A DNA stretch of 15,243 nucleotides from Lachnospiraceae bacterium UBA3845 (lineage in GTDB: Bacteria > Bacillota > Clostridia > Lachnospirales > Lachnospiraceae), in contig DGHP01000149.1 of the NCBI GenBank assembly GCA_002392705.1, positions 1 to 15,243 of the forward strand, in the 5' to 3' direction. Each line of letters opens with the position of its first letter. Positions within the stretch are counted from its first letter, which is position 1. Of the stretch, positions 7,010 to 13,082 are shown piece by piece. The notes beneath the pieces were generated by a model. That model made no database searches and was not told the DNA's origin. It saw nothing but the letters and a program-made list of their open reading frames with translations. The position numbers were made by a program, and so were the translations under genes.

Positions 7010-8930
7010 GGCTCACCTCCCCTGCTGCGTACTGCAGCTCGCAGACTCGTCTGTAGATTCCGTTATTCTTGTACAGCTCCTCCGGGCTTCCCCATTCCGC
7101 GACGCGGCCCTGTTCCATGACCAGAATCCTGTCAGCCTCCATCAGCGTGGAGACCCGGTGCGAGATCAGGATCACCGTAGCTTCCGAGAGGCGGGATTTC
7201 AATGCTTCCCGGATCCGGACATCCGTCTCTGCGTCCACTGCGGACAGGGAATCGTCGAAGACCATGACTGGGGCGTGCTGCGTGAGCATGCGCGCGATCG
7301 CCGTTCTCTGCTTCTGTCCCCCGGAGAGTGTGACGCCGCGTTCGCCGACGACCGTATCATAACCGGACTCAAAACTGTTGACAGCCTCATCCAGGGCAGC
7401 GATATCGGAGGCCCTGCGGATCTCCTCCATGGGCATGCTGCTGCGGGAAATGGATATATTCTCGGCGATCGTTCTGGAGAACAGGAAAGGCTCCTGCAGG
7501 ACGATGCCGATCTGTTTTCTGAGGACAGGAAGAGGGATCCGCCGGATATCCGTTCCGCCGATCCGTATGCTGCCGCAATCCTCAGGAAGGTCATAAAGGC
7601 GGTCGAGCAGAAGCATGAGGGTCGATTTTCCGCTCCCGGTGGCACCGAGGATCCCGAAGGTGGAAGCCCCCGGGATCGTGAAGGAAACATCTTTTAAGAT
7701 AAGGGTATCGTCAAAACGGAAGCTGACATGGTCAAATTCGATATCACCCCGCATAAGTCCGGCGGCCTTTTCCGCAGAAAGAAGGGAACCCTGCCCGGAA
7801 GAAGCATGACTCCCGCTTAAATCTGTATTCCCGGCAGCTGCAGAAACATTGTTGTTGGAAGCTGTATTCCCGGCGGATGCGGAATCATTGCCGCTGAAAG
7901 GCGTTTTTTCAGCGGCCGCAGGATGGCCTGCCGCGAAAGCGGTCTCCTCATCCGGGGAATTCAGGATATATCCGATTCTGTCGATGGAGACACCGGCTTT
8001 GCTCATCTCCGAGATGATGCGCCCGAGGGAGCGGACCGGCCAGACCATCATGGAATTATAGGAGAGGAAAGCGATAAACTGGCCCGGCGTCAGAGTGCCG
8101 TTTACACAGAAGATGCTTCCGAACACGATGATCAGCATGACCTGGATGCCGCTCAGAAGGTCTCCGCAGCCCCAGAAGAGGGAGAGCAGCTTCATGAGAT
8201 CGATCCAGGAATTGGTGTAGCGTTCATTCTGCCTGCCGAAGCGTTCCTGCTCAAAGCGTTCCCTGCCAAAAGCGTGGACAACCCGGATTCCGGTAAGGTT
8301 CTCCTGGGCGATCGTGGAAAGACGTCCTTCCTCCTCGTCGCAGACAAGAAAGCGCTTTCCGATGCGGACATGGAAGAACAGAGAATAACCGACGACAACG
8401 GGGATCGTGACGGCGGCGATAAAAGAGAGCTTCAGGTTCATCTGGAACATATGGAAGAAGGACACCGCGATCAGGATCACGATCCGGAAAACCTCCGTCA
8501 GCTGCCGGGAGACAAATTCGTTGATGCGGTCTGTATCGTTGGTGCAGCGCTGTATGATATCGCCCGTAGCGTTCTCCTGATGCCAGCTGAGAGGCAGATG
8601 CAGAATCTGCCGGTGGAGTTCGTCGCGCATGGCCTGCATCATGGTCTGCGCCGCCTGTTCATTGAAGGAGATCCTGCCGTATCGAAACAGCACCGCGCCC
8701 AGGGCCAGGGCGATGATCAGCAGAGCGGAAGCAATCAGGTCGCCGCCGCTTCCGAGCGAATCGACCGCTTCCTCGATGACACGGGGGATGTAGAGCTGGA
8801 GAAGCGTCACCATCATGGAGCAGAAAATGGACAGCAGAAAAAGAAAGGCACTGCCTTTCACAAAATGAAGCACCAGACCGCTTCTGGTATAGGCTGCCGC
8901 CCCTTCCGGGCTTTTTCCGTTCCCTGACAT
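6996..8930 (-). CDS. ABC exporter half-transporter, degenerate-site subunit of a heterodimer
   Basis: This 644-residue half is the first gene of the operon. It has a membrane domain (about 25-325) and a nucleotide-binding domain (about 396-635). Walker A is GATGSGKST (429-437), the Q-loop is at Q479, the signature is canonical LSGGQ (535-539) and the H-loop is H591. Walker B reads VMVFDD, so the catalytic Glu is Asp (D560, plus 7251-7253), as in the non-hydrolysing sites of TM287-type subunits. Between the domains lies a low-complexity Ala/Ser/Asn/Gly-rich stretch (about 331-392), longer than the usual short linker. The start ATG has AGGAG 7 bases upstream. The 14-base overlap with the following gene implies translational coupling. 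The substrate is unknown. Confidence 0.93.
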   Translation of the reverse strand: MSGNGKSPEGAAAYTRSGLVLHFVKGSAFLFLLSIFCSMMVTLLQLYIPRVIEEAVDSLGSGGDLIASALLIIALALGAVLFRYGRISFNEQAAQTMMQAMRDELHRQILHLPLSWHQENATGDIIQRCTNDTDRINEFVSRQLTEVFRIVILIAVSFFHMFQMNLKLSFIAAVTIPVVVGYSLFFHVRIGKRFLVCDEEEGRLSTIAQENLTGIRVVHAFGRERFEQERFGRQNERYTNSWIDLMKLLSLFWGCGDLLSGIQVMLIIVFGSIFCVNGTLTPGQFIAFLSYNSMMVWPVRSLGRIISEMSKAGVSIDRIGYILNSPDEETAFAAGHPAAAEKTPFSGNDSASAGNTASNNNVSAAAGNTDLSGSHASSGQGSLLSAEKAAGLMRGDIEFDHVSFRFDDTLILKDVSFTIPGASTFGILGATGSGKSTLMLLLDRLYDLPEDCGSIRIGGTDIRRIPLPVLRKQIGIVLQEPFLFSRTIAENISISRSSMPMEEIRRASDIAALDEAVNSFESGYDTVVGERGVTLSGGQKQRTAIARMLTQHAPVMVFDDSLSAVDAETDVRIREALKSRLSEATVILISHRVSTLMEADRILVMEQGRVAEWGSPEELYKNNGIYRRVCELQYAAGEVSHESE

Positions 8931-9050
8931 GACGAATCTCCTGAACTGTTATTGACTGAAAAATCTGATGACTTATCTATCTTTCCGGCTTTCCGGAAGG
9001 CCGCGCGGGGGCCGGGAGTTCCGGGCTTCTTCTTCCGGCGAATTATTTCA

Positions 9051-9079
9051 AAACTATCATTTTCCGCAGTCTTAGTCAA
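9051..9079 (-). promoter_or_regulatory. Possible promoter of the ABC exporter operon
   Basis: On the - strand, TTGACT (plus 9074-9079) is a good -35. TAGTTT (plus 9051-9056), 17 bases on, is a poor -10. A slightly better GATAGT match would need a 15-base spacer. The leader would be about 115 bases. Confidence 0.35.
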
Positions 9080-9177
9080 TCTGTATGAATGAATATGGCG
9101 CAGGTATCTGTCTGTATGAGTTATAGTCGTGGCAATATGACCGCGGATGGCTCCGTGCCCGGCGCTGTAATCATCGT

Positions 9178-9206
9178 TTTACTTTGGAAATATGCTGTGC
9201 TATGAT
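9178..9206 (+). promoter_or_regulatory. Extended -10 promoter of larB
   Basis: TTTACT (9178-9183) and TATGAT (9201-9206) are spaced by 17 bases, and TGC just before the -10 makes it an extended -10 element. It predicts a start near 9213 and a leader of about 85 bases. It also rules out an upstream in-frame TTG at 9184 as the larB start. Confidence 0.65.
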
Positions 9207-9297
9207 GACAGTTATTATGATGCGAGGGGTCAAAACAGCTTTACCCGGAAGCATGATGCGGCTGACTGCGAAATGCGTTTTACGGAGGTTTATAAAA

Positions 9298-10056
9298 GTG
9301 GATCAGAAGCAGCTGAAAGAGATTCTGGAGAATGTAAGGGACGGAAGCATGTCCGTGGACGAAGCCTGCCTGAAGGTCAGGGAAGCCCCGTATACAGATA
9401 TCGGTTACGCCCGGATCGACAACCACAGGGCCCTGCGGCAGGGCGCCGCGGAGGTAATCTATGGGGCGGGGAAAACCGCGGAGCAGATTCTGGGCATCTC
9501 CATGGCCATGAAGGAGAGAGGTGTTCCCTGTATCCTGATCACCCGGATTTCTCCGGAGAAGGAACGCCTGCTAAGAGGGCATTTTGACGCATACCGTTAT
9601 GAGGAACTTCCCCAGACAGCCATAATCGGAGACATGCCGGAGGCGGACGGGATGGGACAGATCGTTGTTGCCACAGGCGGAACCAGCGATATCCCTGTGT
9701 CGGAGGAGGCGGCCCTTACGGCGGAAGTCCTCGGAAATAAAGTTCTGCGCCTCTATGACGTAGGCGTGAGCGGCCTGCACCGGCTTCTGGACCATCTGGA
9801 TGACCTGATGAGCGCGAAAGTGATCATAGCGGTCGCGGGGATGGAGGGAGCTCTTGCCAGTGTGATCGGCGGTCTTGTGTCCTGCCCGGTTATCGCCGTT
9901 CCGACCTCCGTCGGCTACGGAGCCAATTTCAACGGTCTGTCCGCCCTCCTTTCCATGCTGAATTCCTGTGCAAGCGGCGTTTCAGTCGTCAACATTGACA
10001 ACGGGTTCGGCGCCGGGTATCAGGCAAGCATGATCAATCATCTGTCGAAAGCCTGA
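9298..10056 (+). CDS. larB: Nickel-pincer cofactor biosynthesis protein LarB
   Basis: This 252-residue protein has an N-terminal helical region and a C-terminal PurE-like domain (about 120-250). LarB carboxylates the pyridinium ring of nicotinic acid adenine dinucleotide and releases AMP, giving the first intermediate of the nickel-pincer nucleotide used by lactate racemase-like enzymes. Family motifs visible are ATGGTSDIPVSEEAA (125-139), YDVGVSGLHRLL (153-164), GMEGALASVIGGL (181-193), VPTSVGYGAN (201-210) and NIDNGFGAG (232-240). The Cys in SMLNSCASG (C224) matches the reported catalytic Cys of the Lactobacillus enzyme. The GTG start is chosen because GGAGG lies 9 bases upstream and the promoter lies between it and earlier in-frame starts. 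No larC, larE or LarA-like gene is in view; downstream is an unrelated transport operon with its own leader. Confidence 0.93.
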   Translation: MDQKQLKEILENVRDGSMSVDEACLKVREAPYTDIGYARIDNHRALRQGAAEVIYGAGKTAEQILGISMAMKERGVPCILITRISPEKERLLRGHFDAYRYEELPQTAIIGDMPEADGMGQIVVATGGTSDIPVSEEAALTAEVLGNKVLRLYDVGVSGLHRLLDHLDDLMSAKVIIAVAGMEGALASVIGGLVSCPVIAVPTSVGYGANFNGLSALLSMLNSCASGVSVVNIDNGFGAGYQASMINHLSKA

Positions 10057-10212
10057 GACCGGCTTAAGCACTGCTGCTGAAAGACAGGGGCCCGGTTTCC
10101 GAATCTGCTGCCATAAGCCCGCGGCCGGCTGAATCTGCTGCCGCATGCCTGAGACGGCATATACCGCTGCCGAAAAACTGAGACCGGCTTAGATTTACAT
10201 GCGAAAAACTGA
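10049..10212 (+). repeat. Degenerate short repeats after larB
   Basis: CTGAGACCGGCTTA occurs at 10053-10066 (spanning the larB stop) and again at 10178-10191, with a variant CCTGAGACGGCATA at 10148-10161. AATCTGCTGCC and CGAAAAACTGA also each occur twice. Two copies form small hairpins with TGAGAC-type loops: AAGCC/GGCTT (10049-10065) and ATGCC/GGCAT (10145-10160). No ORF of note and no T-tract terminator is present. Confidence 0.55.
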
Positions 10213-10219
10213 TTTTGGA

Positions 10220-10247
10220 TTGCTTATTTCAGGAAATATGTTAAGAT
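10220..10247 (+). promoter_or_regulatory. Possible promoter of the symporter-azlCD operon
   Basis: TTGCTT and TAAGAT, about 16 bases apart, form a weak sigma-A-like pair in an AT-rich stretch, the only such stretch upstream of the operon. A 17-base palindrome follows at once (10263-10279). The -35 match is poor. Confidence 0.35.
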
Positions 10248-10262
10248 AAAACATTGTGCGGT

Positions 10263-10424
10263 ATCATAAATTTTATGATGTCAGTATCTGCGGATGGAGA
10301 TACAGTTGTATCTCTCACCTTCTGCCGGATCTTTTTCCATGCTTTTTCCTGAGCGTGGAATGGCCTCCCGCTGACGGAAAGCGCGAAAAACGGCCCGGAG
10401 CATGGATGCCCGGACAGGAAAAAG
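10263..10424 (+). promoter_or_regulatory. Structured leader with alternative pairings before the symporter operon
   Basis: The palindrome ATCATAAA-t-TTTATGAT (10263-10279) comes first. AGATAC (10298-10303) can then pair upstream with GTATCT (10284-10289) or downstream, as GAGATAC/GTATCTC (10297-10303 with 10308-10314). Further on, CTTTTTCCTG (10342-10351) pairs perfectly with CAGGAAAAAG (10415-10424), while CTTTTTCC (10331-10338) can compete for the same strand. CCATGCT (10337-10343) can also pair with AGCATGG (10399-10405). No riboswitch or T-box class was recognised. It ends about 80 bases before the start codon. Confidence 0.45.
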
Positions 10425-10503
10425 ACGCCTGACCTGAACTGATTGATCTTCACGGAAGCGGATGAGAAGAGACGGCAGAAAAAACAAACGGGGGATTTAT
10501 TTT

Positions 10504-11865
10504 ATGGAAGGCAAGAAACGAAATGGATTCACAAGCAGGATCGGCTTTGTCCTGGCTGCCGCTTCTTCAGCGGTAGGACTCGGGAATATGTGGCGTTTTC
10601 CCTACCTTGCTGCAAGGTACGGGGGCGGTATGTTTCTGCTCAGTTATGTAGTGCTCGCGGTCACCTTCGGTTTTGTCATGCTGATCGCCGAGATCGGTAT
10701 CGGTAGAATGACAAGGCTCAGCTCGGTTGCCGCCTTCCGCAAGCTGGACAAACGATTCAGCTTCTGCGGCGTTCTCGGGCTTCTGATTCCGGCCCTGATC
10801 ACGCCTTATTACAGCGTAATCGGCGGATGGGTTACCAAATACATCATGGTGTTTGCCGCCGGGCAGAATATAGCCGCGGCGGAGGATTCCTTCTTCGGGG
10901 ATTTCATCAGTCGAGGCGCAGAGCCCATTGTTTACCTGATTATCTTTATCGTACTTGCCGCCATCGTAGTTCTGGCCGGAGTGGAGAAGGGAATTGAGAA
11001 AGCTTCCACTTTCCTGATGCCCATTCTTCTCCTCCTTTCTGTCGGCCTCGTGATTTATATCGCCACAAGGCCCGGGGCGGGGGAGGGGATCCGCTATTAT
11101 CTGAAACCGGATTTCTCGAAGCTCAGCGGAAAGACCGTACTCGCGGCGATCGGACAGCTCTTTTATTCTCTGTCCCTGGCAATGGGCATCATGATCACCT
11201 ACGGTTCCTATATGCGCAAGAGCGACCGTCTGGAGACTTCTGTCCTGCAGATTGAGTTTTTTGATTCCTTTGTCGCGATTCTTGCCGGCATGATGATCGT
11301 TCCGGCCGTCTATATCTTCTCAGGCGGAGATGAGAGCGCGATGAACGCGGGAGCCGGACTGATGTTCATTACCCTGCCGAAGGTATTTGCCTCCTTTGCG
11401 GGAGGAAGGATCATCGGGCTTGCCTTCTTCATCCTGGTTTTCTTCGCGGCGCTGACTTCGGCGATTTCCCTGCTGGAGGCGGTTGTTTCCAATATTATGG
11501 ATATCTCGGGACTGAGCAGGAAATTCACCACGATTGCCATCACCATTTACTGCATTCTCCTCGGTATCCCCAGCTCTCTCGGCTTCGGACCTCTGAGCGG
11601 CGTGCATCTTCTGGGGATGGATATTCTGGACTTCATGGACTTTCTCACGAATACGGTCATGATGCCCGTGCTTTCCTTTGCAACCTGCATCTTTGTCGGC
11701 TTTGTGCTGAAGCCGCAGAAACTGATCGAGGAGGCGGAAGCGGAGGGTGCGAAGTTCCACGCGAAGCATTTCTTCTCTTTCATGATTAAATGGATCGCGC
11801 CGGTCGGTATCATCGCGATCATGGTGAGCTTCATCGCTTCCAGCTTCGGCTGGCTGAAATGGTAA
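10504..11865 (+). CDS. Sodium-dependent amino-acid symporter, NSS/SNF family
   Basis: This 453-residue polytopic membrane protein belongs to the neurotransmitter:sodium symporter family, which imports amino acids with Na+. The first helix carries the family hallmark AVGLGNMWRFPY (23-34); A23 and N28 align with the Na1 ligands of LeuT. Later segments with SLSLAMGIMITYGSYM (helix 6 region), DSFVAILAGM and FFAALTSAISLLEAVVS (helix 8 region) also fit. I estimate 11 helices, as in the bacterial Tyt1/MhsT group. The start ATG has GGGGGA 8 bases upstream; an ATG 42 bases earlier in frame has no good ribosome site. azlC follows after 24 bases, so the two are surely cotranscribed. The substrate is unknown; aromatic or branched-chain amino acids are plausible given AzlCD. 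Confidence 0.95.
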   Translation: MEGKKRNGFTSRIGFVLAAASSAVGLGNMWRFPYLAARYGGGMFLLSYVVLAVTFGFVMLIAEIGIGRMTRLSSVAAFRKLDKRFSFCGVLGLLIPALITPYYSVIGGWVTKYIMVFAAGQNIAAAEDSFFGDFISRGAEPIVYLIIFIVLAAIVVLAGVEKGIEKASTFLMPILLLLSVGLVIYIATRPGAGEGIRYYLKPDFSKLSGKTVLAAIGQLFYSLSLAMGIMITYGSYMRKSDRLETSVLQIEFFDSFVAILAGMMIVPAVYIFSGGDESAMNAGAGLMFITLPKVFASFAGGRIIGLAFFILVFFAALTSAISLLEAVVSNIMDISGLSRKFTTIAITIYCILLGIPSSLGFGPLSGVHLLGMDILDFMDFLTNTVMMPVLSFATCIFVGFVLKPQKLIEEAEAEGAKFHAKHFFSFMIKWIAPVGIIAIMVSFIASSFGWLKW

Positions 11866-11889
11866 TTTTCTTTTCTACAGGTGGAGAGC

Positions 11890-12624
11890 ATGAGGAATGA
11901 AACAAACAGCCAGGCCTTTCGTGCCGGCTTTCATGACGGGATCCCGATCGGGCTGGGATATTTCGCGGTTGCCTTCGCGCTGGGAGTAGCAGCGCGCGAT
12001 GCGGGCATGACCCCCTTCCAGGGCTTCCTCGCCAGTATTCTGTGCAATGCTTCCGCCGGAGAATATGCGGGCTTTACCGTGATTGCCGCCAGGTCAGGCT
12101 ATCCCGGCATGGCCCTGATCACCCTGGTAGCCAATGCCAGATATCTGCTCATGAGTACCGCCATGAGCCAGAGGCTTGATCCTGAGATGAAGAAGATCCA
12201 CCGCTTCGGGATGGCCATGTATATCACAGATGAGATATTCGCCATCGAGATTGCGAGGCCGGGTTATCTTCATCCCTTCTATACATACGGTGCGGCGGCC
12301 ATCGCCTCGCCGATGTGGGGGGCAGGAACCGCGCTGGGGATTCTGGCCGGAAACCTGATGCCGGTCCGGATTGTAAGCGCCCTGAGCGTAGCGCTCTTCG
12401 GCATGTTCCTCGCCGTGATCATTCCGCCCGCGAGAAAAGACAGGGTGATCCTCGTGCTGGTCCTGGTCTGCTTTGCGGCCTCCTGGATCTGCGAGAAGCT
12501 TCCCCTTACCGGGTCGCTTTCCCAGGGCAACAGGGTGATTCTGCTGACAGTGATCCTGTCGGCTGCCGCAGCGCTTCTGTTTCCGCATCCGGCGGAGGAG
12601 GAAGCTTCTGAGGCCGCCTCATAG
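11890..12624 (+). CDS. azlC: AzlC family amino-acid exporter, large subunit
   Basis: This 244-residue membrane protein is of the AzlC/YgaZ family. With the small AzlD subunit it forms an exporter of branched-chain amino acids or their analogues. The N-terminal FRAGFHDGIPIGLGYFAVAFALG and the signature NARYLLMSTAMS (about 80-91) are typical, followed by hydrophobic helices and a short acidic tail (EEEASEAAS). I place the start at the ATG at 11890, which has AGGTGGAG just upstream. An in-frame GTG 9 bases earlier has no ribosome site. It follows the NSS symporter by 24 bases and precedes azlD by about 53 bases. Whether it exports leucine-type amino acids here is inferred from the family only. 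Confidence 0.92.
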   Translation: MRNETNSQAFRAGFHDGIPIGLGYFAVAFALGVAARDAGMTPFQGFLASILCNASAGEYAGFTVIAARSGYPGMALITLVANARYLLMSTAMSQRLDPEMKKIHRFGMAMYITDEIFAIEIARPGYLHPFYTYGAAAIASPMWGAGTALGILAGNLMPVRIVSALSVALFGMFLAVIIPPARKDRVILVLVLVCFAASWICEKLPLTGSLSQGNRVILLTVILSAAAALLFPHPAEEEASEAAS

Positions 12625-12647
12625 TACTGCCGGCCGGAACGGAAACT

Positions 12648-12662
12648 GTCAGGGATCCTGAC
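12648..12662 (+). other. Small hairpin just before the azlD ribosome site
   Basis: GTCAGG (12648-12653) and CCTGAC (12657-12662) form a perfect 6-bp stem with a 3-base loop, ending 4 bases before the GAGAGG ribosome site of azlD. It could mark a processing point or tune subunit ratio; this is a guess. Confidence 0.35.
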
Positions 12663-12677
12663 GGAAGAGAGGTATGG

Positions 12678-12992
12678 ATGATGCAGGATAATGTTTATGT
12701 ATATATTTTAATAATGGCTGCAGTCAGCTACGCGATCCGGGCCCTTCCTGTCACGCTGATCCGGGGCAGGATCCGTTCGCCCTTTCTTCAGTCTTTCCTG
12801 TACTATGTTCCTTATGTGACGCTGTCGGTCATGACCTTTCCGGCGATCATCCAGGCCACCCAGACCCCGCTGTCGGGAGCCCTGGCGCTTGCGGCCGGCA
12901 TCCTTGCGGCCTTGGCCGGCGCGAGCCTTTTCCAGGTGGCGAGCCTCTGCTGCATCATCGTGCTGCTGTCGGAGTTTCTCCTCCTGCATTGA
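12678..12992 (+). CDS. azlD: AzlD family amino-acid exporter, small subunit
   Basis: This is a 104-residue, almost wholly hydrophobic protein with four predicted helices, the usual size of AzlD/YgaH. The N-terminal helix contains AVSYAIRALPVTLIRG, and the FLYYVPYVTLSVMTFPAII segment is typical of the family. It is the partner of AzlC, and the two genes are adjacent in the expected order. Two adjacent ATG codons (12678 and 12681) are possible starts; GAGAGG at 12667-12672 is 8 bases from the second, so that one may be preferred. It is the last gene of the operon, with a terminator about 30 bases after the stop. Confidence 0.9.
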   Translation: MMQDNVYVYILIMAAVSYAIRALPVTLIRGRIRSPFLQSFLYYVPYVTLSVMTFPAIIQATQTPLSGALALAAGILAALAGASLFQVASLCCIIVLLSEFLLLH

Positions 12993-13022
12993 ATGCATTT
13001 CACCACATAGTTATCGATAAAG

Positions 13023-13054
13023 AAAAACCGGCAGCCTCGGCTGTCGGTTTTTTT
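13023..13054. terminator. Bidirectional terminator between azlD and the GDPD gene
   Basis: AAAAACCGGCAGCC (13023-13036) pairs with GGCTGTCGGTTTTT (13039-13052) with one G-T wobble; the innermost pairs must open to form a loop. Seven T follow on the + strand (13048-13054) and a run of A lies on the left, so it can stop both the azlD transcript and the convergent - strand gene ending at 13083. Confidence 0.9.
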
Positions 13055-13082
13055 AGGCGGTATGGCTCGAAGGTGCCGTTTC

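Larger units (their letters stand above)
8931..9297. other. Divergent intergenic region between ABC operon and larB
   Basis: These 367 bases hold no convincing gene. They contain the likely promoters for the leftward ABC operon and the rightward larB, each listed separately. The part nearest the ABC start (about 8980-9040) is GC-rich with several CCGG-containing inverted segments in the ABC leader. The part from 9080 to 9175 shows nothing I recognise. Confidence 0.6.

Noticed and set aside
7923..8927. Open frame of 334 codons on the + strand opposite the first ABC gene
   Set aside because: It lies entirely antisense to a clearly recognised ABC subunit, its translation has no membrane or known domain pattern, and it arises from the codon bias of the real gene.
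8858..9079. Open frame of 73 codons on the - strand overlapping the ABC operon start
   Set aside because: It starts with TTG inside the putative -35 box, overlaps the real ABC start and has no domain resemblance.
9184..9297. N-terminal extension of LarB from an upstream TTG
   Set aside because: The stretch overlaps the extended -10 promoter, lies outside the usual LarB length and lacks a ribosome site; the GTG at 9298 has one.
10350..10372. Faint resemblance to the T-box antiterminator sequence in the symporter leader
   Set aside because: Only a few bases (GCGTGGAAT) agree with the AGGGTGG-ACCGCG consensus, and no T-box terminator or clear specifier stem was found.
10294..10374. Possible 26-residue leader peptide in the symporter leader
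   Set aside because: It has no ribosome site before its ATG and no run of a single amino acid that would support attenuation.
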